From Armadillidium nasatum (taxonomy: Eukaryota > Arthropoda > Malacostraca > Isopoda > Armadillidiidae): a DNA stretch of 20,000 nucleotides. The notes beneath the pieces were generated by a model. The model searched no databases and had not been told where the DNA came from. It saw only the letters and a list, made by a program, of their open reading frames with translations. A program made the translations under genes and the position numbers. The stretch spans positions 27,501 through 47,500 of the forward strand of contig SEYY01022439.1 in assembly GCA_009176605.1 (NCBI GenBank), read 5' to 3'. Of this stretch, positions 1-20,000 are shown piece by piece. Numbering within the stretch: the stretch's first letter is position 1; each line of letters starts with the position of its first letter.

Positions 1-10293
<10,293 letters not shown>

Positions 10294-11079
10294 ATTTAAT
10301 TTTACAACTTTTAAAAATTCTGGAACTAATAGAATAAATTCATCAGGAAATAAACCAATGAAGAAAAACACAGAAGACATTTAAATGCTAAGATACATCA
10401 TAAAATAAAATTAAAATTAAATACCTAAATTTGAGAAAGAAAAATTACTTTCATGCTTAAATTATCTAAAAGTTAAGCTTTGTGTACAGATCATGAAAAA
10501 AAAATAAGAAAGCATTTGGTAAGCTAAGTTTTTCTTTCAAATTTTGATGATTTCCAAGAAATTATACATCAAGTTAACTTCTTCAGAATTCCAAACGAAA
10601 AAATAATTAAAAATCATCAAAACATTAAGGAAAAGTTAGTGTAAATAGCCTCAACTATTGCCTAACAAACCTGAAATACAGGATACACTCCTGCTTTTAT
10701 TCCATGGTTCAACCTGCCTCTTATCCAATTAAAGTGCATAAAATGGGTATCAGCTTCTAGGAAAATGGAACTGACATTCAGTCATTTCATACTATAATGT
10801 TGAAAGAATTGTGTGATATATAGTCTGGCTGGCTGACATCCAGATATGGATTAAGATTACAATAATTTAAAAATGTTCAGATTTTAAATCTGGTCTCTCA
10901 TTTTTAATGCAGTAAACTTCTGTACTGTAGAAGAAAATATACTTCTCTCATATATGATACGAAATTTCAATGAAAACAAGAATCTTTTAGTTAACACACA
11001 ACCAGCATAGTTAGCAATTGGTTTCAAGCTCAACCTTGTCAAAATGGCATCCCTTGACCTTCCATTTTATTTTAAAAAA
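10294..11079. other. Upstream region / possible 5'UTR and intron of MPND
   Basis: No coding pattern seen. 10,640-11,060 is less AT-rich than its surroundings. It may contain a 5'UTR exon if the promoter at about 11.1 kb is real, but I cannot place its ends. Confidence 0.4.
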
Positions 11080-11170
11080 TTAATTATATATATGGGCTAA
11101 ATATAGGTGAGCAAGTAGGATGAAAAATCATCTTTCTATTGGCTGATAAAAACTGTAGGTCACGTGAGCT
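11080..11170 (-). promoter_or_regulatory. Candidate promoter module for MPND (E-box, CCAAT, TATA-like)
   Basis: Read on the minus strand: GCTCACGTGACC (CACGTG E-box core at 11161-11166, USF/MITF-type), then AGCCAATAG (CCAAT at 11138-11142), then CTATATTTAG and CATATATATAAT about 35-55 bases further on. The order and spacing suit a pol II promoter pointing toward MPND, about 0.8 kb ahead of its ATG. In this AT-rich DNA the TATA-like strings carry little weight. The E-box/CCAAT pair 18 bp apart carries more. No transcript evidence is available. Confidence 0.3.
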
Positions 11171-11555
11171 AGAGCATTGTTATAATAAAGAACCAGTTTT
11201 ACTTGCTCCACAGTTCGGATCTTTTGAGATGAGCATTTTCACTTGAACATCTCCCAACCTCACATAAAAACTCAACACTGACAATCTAGTCAGGGGATGG
11301 GTGGAACAAATTACTGGTGCAAAATCTGTTTGATGTTGAAAAAATAAATAAAAATAAGTGATTGTATGCCTTCAAACGCTTTTTGTCACACTTCTTACCT
11401 TGAATTTAAAACTGGGAATGAGGACCCTTCAGACTGTTTTGTCTTTGACACAGCCATAAACCTGTCTCTCAAATCACTCTAATGGCCCCCAGAGAAATCT
11501 AAATTATGTTAGCAACTTCCTGGATGATATTTCAGAAATTTTAACAAATAAAGAC

Positions 11556-11581
<26 letters not shown>
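11556..11581 (-). repeat. Poly(T) run, poly(A) on the minus strand
   Basis: 26 T in a row on the plus strand. On the minus strand it is an A26 run at the downstream end of the LINE-like material that starts near 12,600. It may be the tail of that or another retro-insertion. Confidence 0.6.
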
Positions 11582-11586
<5 letters not shown>

Positions 11587-12600
11587 CTCAGGTATTTTCA
11601 GGGAGGATGCTGAGCTGGGTTGTATCGTGTCAAGTAGGGAAGTTCTTACTTTATCTCCAATTCTGATGGAATTTATACACAATATGTCTACAGGTCCCAT
11701 ACATAGTCCTGCAAATTTTCAGCTTCACATTAATACAAATGAGACTCTAAGTGATCATCACTTTTCCAAATTTATCACTTATCACCTTACTCTACTAAAT
11801 GTCTCCATTCTTCACCCTAATTGTTGTGATTGAGTTTCATCCCAGATTAATTTAAATGTTTCCCACATATAAAAACAATTTTAGTCCCCAAATTTCCTAT
11901 TTCAGTCGATGGTTCCAAACTCTACATTCTTTAAAGTCAAAAACTTTTACCTTTTCTATAAGATGTCATTTAACTGTTACATTTAAATTAAATTTTATTT
12001 TAAGATCAGTGTTTCCCAGGATTTCATTAATTGTAACATTATTAACCAAAGAATTTTCATTTACAAATATTAAATCTAATAATACAGATGATCATGACTT
12101 CTTGTTTCATTAAAAATCTGGATTAAATATTATTGAATTTTAACCTGATAAATAATAAACTAGTCTAATGAGTACTAACCAAAGAACCACATTCAATATC
12201 AGGAAACCTGAAATCATCAATTATGAATATATCTCCTTTTTTAAGACAGCATGTTCTCTTAATCCCAGTTATCTAACCATTTACAGTTCCTAATTCTAAG
12301 CTGAGATCTCTAGAACAATTAATTTTTAGTCTGTTAACATGTTAAATAATGTTTGTAATATAAATTGTGTCAACTTAACCTTTCCTACCAATTTGCTGCA
12401 ACAGAAAATAATGAATAACTCTCAACTTCAAATTGTAGTAATAAATCACCAAAAATGTTCTTATTTACCCACACCACTGTAATACAAATAATATTCAACT
12501 TTTCCTCTACTCTCCACCCTATAAAATTCTCTTTTTTAGTCTCAAGGCTGTAAGCACTGGTATAGAAACATTTACATATACATGGCAACATGGGCTTTGA
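11582..12600 (-). pseudogene. Decayed LINE fragment: APE-type endonuclease region
   Basis: Three pieces read in order on the minus strand resemble the apurinic-type endonuclease of CR1/L2/Jockey-like LINEs. At 12,591-12,385: CFYTSAYSLETKKENFIGW, then EEKLNIICITVVW (family pattern YTNARSL...DII.ITETW). At about 12,236-12,179: GDIFIIDDFRFPDIECGSL (family GDFNFPDI; the catalytic Asn is Arg here). At about 12,080-11,966: DLIFVNENSLVNN, then INEILGN (family DLIFT...LGNSDH). Stops and frame changes separate the pieces, so it is inactive. The part below 11,960 should reach into RT, but I could not identify it firmly. Confidence 0.72.
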
Positions 12601-13754
12601 AAATAAACTATTCAGACATAGGATACTCCAACTTGAAATTTGATATTTCAGTGTTACTCTTCAGTATTTTTCTTGTGTTGTTCTGTGTTTCATTAAGCTT
12701 ATCTTATTTCAATTACATTTAGTTTATATTCATAGTTTCTACAGAGTAAAAATAATCTGTTTACTAAAACAAAAAAAAATTTTTTGTTTTGTTTTTTTCA
12801 TGGTTAGAGTCTGAGAGGCTGGAGATTTAAAAATAAACAATGCCTGTCATATAACTGGTTTCCAGGTGTGAATACTCAATAGGTAGTGTACAATCTCCAA
12901 CTGTAAGGACTTCACTCTGCTATCTCACTCTTCAAAGATAGGTGATTTCCTTGCAAAATAAAAGAAATCTCACTTACCTAGGAAGGGGGAGATAGTAGAG
13001 AGGCAAACAGGTGAGACAATGTATCCCTCCTGCTATACACTCACACTTATATGGGGAAGATTGTTTAATTTTTAAATCAATCAATTGAAGGATAAAAATC
13101 ATCAACTATCATAACTAAAATAAATAAAAATTATATATACAGTATTGTATATATATTTATAGATTTTAATGCTTTTTTTAAAAACTTTATATTTTGTTAT
13201 AACATTTTAATATTGATATATTTTCTAATATCTTCTATGAATTAAAATGTGAAGCCTATGTATATTTGCAAATGTACATAAAACTTCTTAAACGTAGTAC
13301 TGTTCTTTTATATTTAACTTTTAATGCATGTAAATGTTATACATTTACTTTTGTGACATTTCTTTTTAATACTACTACTAATAATAATAACTGTGGCACT
13401 AGCAAATTGCTTAGTAATTATTAAAAAACCGATATTAAATACAAATTTCACAGTAATCAGCTAATATCCAGCAATCCTTCATTTGTGAAAGTGGTATTAG
13501 TACTATAGACCATATCTATAACAGTCACAGGAAGGATGTGTAAAAGGACTATTCAAGCTCATATAAGACTCACATTTGTTCCCTCAGTAATTAATTCATG
13601 TTGAAGATGTTTCGGATACTTTTTACTTTTACTCTTATTTTTATTGCATTTGTGGTTACCTCTATATAAATGGAAAATTGGCTAACAGGCCCATATCACT
13701 AAACAATTTCAGAAAATGCAAAATATATCAATTTAAATTAAGATCAATAAGCTA
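12601..13754. other. Non-coding stretch, no assigned feature
   Basis: 12,800-13,040 is noticeably less AT-rich and may be an old repeat that I do not recognise. The A-rich/T-rich string at about 12,768-12,796 can fold back on itself. 13,050-13,750 is plain AT-rich DNA. Confidence 0.5.
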
Positions 13755-14395
13755 TTAATTCCAGGATATCCTGGAATGTTGAGTTGTTGGGCAAGTTAAT
13801 AGAAAATGAGACACAGTCTCCGGTGCTGTCCTGCACCTAGTGCAGATGGGGGTATTGGTTTGGTTTATTTGGAATTTGTATTTGCAGTGTTGGAGGTTTG
13901 GGTGATAGCCGCATCTCAGCTTCGCTAATGTTGTTTGTGTAGGGATGGGGAGAGTGTTGATTGTTTTAGAGATGTTAGGGGTGTGTATTGAGAATGTTGT
14001 TGGGTTTGCAACTGCCTTAGATAGGTGTCTGTAAGGGTGGTGTGGATATGTTTGATATAAGAAATATTGTTAGGGGGGGGGAGGGATATTGTTGAGGATA
14101 AGTTCATAGAAATGTGCAGGAGATGATGGAGGTTGTTTTAGTCTGTGTCTGTTAGGGTTAGAGAAGGTGGTATGGCAAGGATGATCGGGCAACAGTGTTT
14201 TAGAGTAGAATTGTGTATCTGACATTTCTAAGTATAAATTTATGGGAAGGATTTTGGTTTCTTTGTGTAATTATTATTCTGAGATCTTTGTTCTGTGTGA
14301 TTTATAGTTTGTTTATATTTTGTTTAGAAAGTAATGAGTGCCATAAAGGGGTTGAGTAGTTGAGGACAGGGTGTATGAATTGTTTGTATGTTGTT
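13755..14395 (-). pseudogene. Decayed LINE fragment: end of reverse transcriptase with Cys/His cluster
   Basis: On the minus strand from about 14,395: YKQFIHPVLNYSTPLWHSLL then KLQITQNKDLRII, a typical thumb/post-RT pattern (FIRPVLNYA.P.W...LQ..QN.ALRI). At 14,107-13,925 there is an open linker (YLRQLQTQQHSQYTPLTSL). At about 13,935-13,758: LAKLRCGYHPNLQHCKYKF, then ICTRCRTAPETVSHFLLTCP, the C-x2-C-...-H-...-C cluster seen at the C-terminus of many LINE polyproteins. The pieces are in different frames. One shift coincides with a nine-base C run at about 14,073-14,081. The fragment is cut at its 5' end by a (TA)n tract and ends at a 20-bp palindrome. The clade was not decided. Confidence 0.8.
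13758..13777. repeat. 20-bp perfect palindrome
   Basis: ATTCCAGGATATCCTGGAAT equals its own reverse complement. It lies at the last readable residues (HSRISWN on the minus strand) of the LINE fragment. Confidence 0.95.
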
Positions 14396-14399
14396 ATGG

Positions 14400-14402
<3 letters not shown>

Positions 14403-14482
<80 letters not shown>
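14403..14482. repeat. (TA)n tract at the 5' edge of a LINE fragment
   Basis: About 40 uninterrupted TA units. LINE similarity stops where it starts. Confidence 0.98.
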
Positions 14483-14486
<4 letters not shown>

Positions 14487-15893
14487 AAGTTATGATTTAC
14501 AAGATATATTTTTCACTAGACATTAAAAATTGTGACATCTATGATTTATCAATTTTGGCAACCATAGCATTATGTACCGTACATTTTATTTTGTTAGATA
14601 TGAAAGCCACAATGGGAGTTTTATTCATATTGAAGATGTATATCATTGGTGAAAAGTACAGATTTTTGCTATTTGAATAAATGATGTTATAGGCCTTTCA
14701 AGATATTGTTTTTGGTTTTATTCTTATTTTTATTGCAGTTTCTGTGATTTATGCAAAAAATGGTGAAAATTATTATTCCTTATTTTTATTTTTTTTATGC
14801 TTTTAGTTTACAAAAACATTTTCTGCGGTTCAATTAAGCAGAAAAAAAATTTATTTCAGACCAATTTGTCTTCGTAGTTTTGATACATGAAGAAAAAATA
14901 ACGACCACAATAGACACATTTACCTTAATAAGTTCTAAAATATACTTTTTAACTATCTCAAATATCTATTAACAACGTTGCGAAATATCAATGCTAATAT
15001 TGGTAATTTTTGTAATGTCATTCTCTGCCCATAATAAACCTATTTTTTTTTTTTTTTTTTTTTTTTAAGTCTACCAGGCTTCATAAGGACCTTAACTGAT
15101 TTGCATTCAAATTTTGTTATTGTTTAAAAGATATTCATTTCCTACCATGAACTAAATAATTATCCAGATTAGGGCAAGTCACTGACTCGTTAGCTGGTTT
15201 ATCCTTCAACTCAAAGTTAGCAAAGTCAAACTAGTTTAATCTTACAAATATTGAAAATTGCTTGTTTTCCTAATTGTTTAAATTTAATAGATAATTTAAA
15301 ATTTGCAAAGTAGAAATTTTTTAATTATCTAGATTACTAGATCTAGAAACATTTAAGTTCTTGTTTAAGACAAAATGCCAGCTTTCAATAAATTCATCAA
15401 ACTACAAAGTCCTAGGTTATTGTCATTTTAGTTTCTTTCAAAATGACTATAATTCGGAAAGTTATAGAAATGGGCTGTGATAAATGTTCCAAGGTATTTA
15501 AATATAACAACATAACCTATAATCAATTATATAAACAGATATAGATAACCATTATAACAGTAAAATTCACAATAAAAAAAAAAAAATGTATGTATAGTAT
15601 ACATATATACATAACAGCTTTACTATGAAACGTGGTCACTAGTCAAAAGAATGCAGTTTGTGTCATGGGGTAAAATCGAAACGAAATTCATCCAACACCG
15701 TATGAAGTCATAGAAGAGTCTTTTAAAAACATAAGATTATATGAAATAAAGAGACAGTAAAAAATAACAAGGGCCCATCGAGACAGTCCCAGTCAGATTA
15801 ATGTAAATAATTTTTATAATCAAATATGCATTTAATGTCTAAGTAAAAATGAATTGCAAATTTCTACACATCTCACAAAATGTTTTAAATGTA
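14483..15893. other. Non-coding AT-rich stretch
   Basis: No gene seen. It contains a T24 run at 15,043-15,066, which would be a poly(A) tail on the minus strand. The 40 bases beside it (GGTCCTTATGAAGCCTGGTAGACTTA before the A run) could be the end of a short retroelement that I cannot name. Confidence 0.5.
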
Positions 15894-16256
15894 TTTTTTT
15901 TTTGTCTCCTTTGGTGGGCAAAGGTCAGACGCCTACCAATCTCTATCAGAGTTAGGGAATAATTGAATCAATGCCAATTAAAATCCGATATGGCCCGATA
16001 TACATCGTTTAAAGGTGTGCAAGTCAATGGGCGTTGAGAAAATAGAAAAAGGGAGTTTATTCCAGACTTTACCAGTCGAGTATATGTAAGATTGAGCATA
16101 GATGTTAAGTCTGTGGTTTAAAAGTTCGACAGAGAAAGGATGAGGCTGTGTAGAGAAGTGTATTACACAAGTTCTTGTCATTGCAGGAGGTATGTAACAT
16201 GATAGTTCAAAATAACAGTGTCCGTTGTAATAACTATAATATAGAGGGGGTGAATA
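15894..16256 (-). pseudogene. 5'-truncated LINE 3' end with C-terminal ORF, hairpin and poly(A)
   Basis: On the minus strand an open frame from about 16,255 to a stop at 15,978 reads YYNGHCYFELSCYIPPAMTR, then STQPHPFSVELLNHRL, then STGKVWNKLPFSIF and DLHTFKRCISGHI. This matches the usual end of LINE ORF2 proteins (LWNSLP.SVFP..Y.L..FKR...HL). After the stop come a ~70-base 3'UTR, a hairpin (CCTTTG-loop-CAAAGG at 15,908-15,924) and, four bases on, an A10 run (T at 15,894-15,903). Similarity is lost above 16,256, so this is a typical 5'-truncated insertion. The ~90 readable codons contain no stop, so it is younger than the other fragments. Confidence 0.8.
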
Positions 16257-16828
16257 AGTTACCTCATTTAAGCCTTTTTATTGAAAAAAAAACTTTTTCT
16301 AAATTCAACGCTTATGGATTAGGTCACATTTCTAAACTGAGGTTCTAGTAAGAACCGCAAGATGTAACTTCTCATAATTCCTGTAGAAATTCTGCATATT
16401 TATTGGAAATAAGCTTCCATTTTAAGTCGTTTAAATAAACATATTTTCAGAAGAGTTTAACTGTAATTTTGAACAAATCAGAATTTAAATAATATTTGTG
16501 TTTTTTAACAATTATATAAACATGTTAAAGCTTAAAATAACTCTAAATTAAATTGGCAAATCAGTTTTCTGGCAAAGACCTTGAGCCAAAATTCATTTTG
16601 GGTCCTAATCGTTTTGGCTAAAAACTAAATATCTAGTAAAAAAAAAAAAAATTTTTTTTGTTTGATGTAATATTCAGATATTTTCGTAATGATTAATATT
16701 AAAAATATGTCTTTTTATCTAGATTTCCCTTAACTTAGTCGATATTTGAATAGTTGCTTATCCTGAACCTTTTGAAAAAATTGTTTCTGCCAAAATTTGC
16801 ATTATAATAGTGTAAATTTTTTGATTTT
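16257..16828. other. Non-coding AT-rich stretch
   Basis: Nothing recognised apart from an A13T8 run at about 16,639-16,659. Confidence 0.5.
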
Positions 16829-17135
<307 letters not shown>

Positions 17136-17272
17136 TTTACCCTGATTATCCTCGTTCTTTTTAGAAATTGCTAATTTTTAAGGTAAACTACGATGAATAT
17201 AATTTTCTGGGTTTAAATAAGTCCACTTAAAAATTTTCTAATTTAAATATTTGTATCAGAAATTTTATTAAA

Positions 17273-18162
<890 letters not shown>

Positions 18163-18428
18163 GTCATTTTTATCAATGAATAATTTTGTCATTACCTATG
18201 GCTGGGATACAGAACTTGATTATTCTATTGATCATTTTATATACCAAATTTATTTTATTTTATTATTGTTTCGAGTGAGGTCTTTGTCATTTCTGTTATT
18301 CACGTTCTATGCTTTGCATTTATTTGTTAATAAAGAAGATAACACGCCTACGTCATTTTTCCCTACCCTGATAATGTTGCTAACATTATCACCACAGTAC
18401 ACCACACAGGAGTAAAGAAAAACCTTAC

Positions 18429-19369
<941 letters not shown>

Positions 19370-20000
19370 AATAAGGTACACACTTTGGTGAAAAGAGGAA
19401 TAAAACAGATGAGTGAATGGTTGAGGAGGAGAATAATGGAATCTAAAATTTAATATGCGCTGGCCAGCAATGAAGCAAAGGCAGTGAAGAGAAAAGCTGA
19501 GGAGGACAGCTGGAGGTTGCTGGGGGAGGGTTTGGAGGAAGACCTCAGAGGGAATTGATCCTTAATATATGGACTGGCAAAATCATACAGGAAAGTTAAA
19601 ACCAACGTGACCAACATTAGAAATGCATAAGGTGAGGCATTGGTGACATTAAGAAAATATAACTAGAGATGGCTAGAGTATTTTGAATCTTTGCTGAATG
19701 TGGAACAAGAAAGAAAAAAATCAATAGGAGAAAAGAGGAGAGGAGTTTCAGGAATGATTGAAGGGGAAGAGGAGTTCACGAAGGAAGAGTTTAAGTGGGC
19801 GTTTGCCAAAAGGAAAAAAGGTAAAGCTCCAGGAAAAGGTTGAATAGGGATTGAGCTGATAAAAAATGCAGGTGAACAAACTTAAACTTATATATTGAGA
19901 GTACTGAACATGTATTGGTGTAGATGTCAAGTGCCGGAAAAATGAGGAAAGACAGTGATGATTCCAATGTATAAAGGCAAAGGAGATTCTAGCAAATGTT
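19370..20000 (+). pseudogene. Decayed LINE fragment: endonuclease-RT linker and start of reverse transcriptase
   Basis: A single frame on the plus strand reads NEAKAVKRKAEEDSWRLLGE, then YGLAKSYRKVKTNVTNIRNA, then RWLEYFESLLNVEQ, then KRKKGKAPGKG and VPEK*GKTVMIPMYKGKGDS. This is the order in RTE/CR1-like LINEs (Ak.A...W..., RW.EYF..LLN, GKAPG.DGI..E, P..W......YKGKGD). Seven in-frame stops interrupt it, at least one (TGA for the Trp after PEK) explained by a single G-to-A change. There are few frameshifts, which suggests point decay. The element continues past the window end. The clade was not decided. Confidence 0.82.

Noticed and set aside
10294..10380. Upstream ATG at 10380 as the MPND start
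   Set aside because: It would add a hydrophobic segment not expected in this family, and it has a weaker context (T at -3). It is kept as an alternative, not the call.
11627..12113. Two plus-strand ORFs at 11,627-11,833 and 11,856-12,113
   Set aside because: They lie antisense to the decayed LINE endonuclease region, whose landmarks are on the minus strand.
14492..14680. 62-codon plus-strand ORF beside (TA)n
   Set aside because: AT-rich composition, no recognisable motif, no splice or promoter context. It is likely chance.

Overview
The window looks like a piece of an animal nuclear genome. It is AT-rich, contains one spliced gene with GT-AG introns, and carries decayed non-LTR retrotransposons (LINEs) and very long (TA)n microsatellites. 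An invertebrate is most likely. The repeat landscape would fit a mollusc, perhaps a cephalopod, but nothing here proves the taxon.

Positions 1-10,293, minus strand, hold most of one gene that I rebuilt exon by exon: an MPN-domain-containing protein of the MPND family (acidic N-terminus, RAMA DNA-reading domain, JAMM/MPN deubiquitinase-like domain). Ten coding exons join with matching phases (0,0,1,2,1,2,1,0,0) into one open frame of at least 592 codons. The gene runs off the window at position 1 inside a Ser/Thr/Pro-rich C-terminal tail. A possible promoter (E-box, CCAAT, TATA-like) lies about 0.8 kb upstream of the chosen ATG.

The introns are loaded with microsatellites. Eight (TA)n tracts and two long (AAT/ATT)n tracts lie inside the gene, and five of the 18 internal splice sites lie directly against one. 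Intron 4 also carries a near-perfect 349-bp palindrome (two 174-bp arms), probably a foldback/MITE-like element, which would form a long hairpin in the pre-mRNA.

Positions 10,294-20,000 are gene-poor. They contain pieces of at least four separate decayed LINE insertions: an endonuclease region (about 11,582-12,600, minus), an RT C-terminal region with a Cys/His cluster (about 13,755-14,395, minus), a 5'-truncated 3' end with hairpin and poly(A) (about 15,894-16,256, minus), and an endonuclease-RT linker plus start of RT (about 19,370 to window end, plus). Five more (TA)n tracts follow, the largest about 450 bp and joined to a (GA)n tract. The 13 (TA)n tracts add up to about 2.1 kb, roughly a tenth of the window. 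No tRNA, rRNA, CRISPR array or bacterial-type system is visible.
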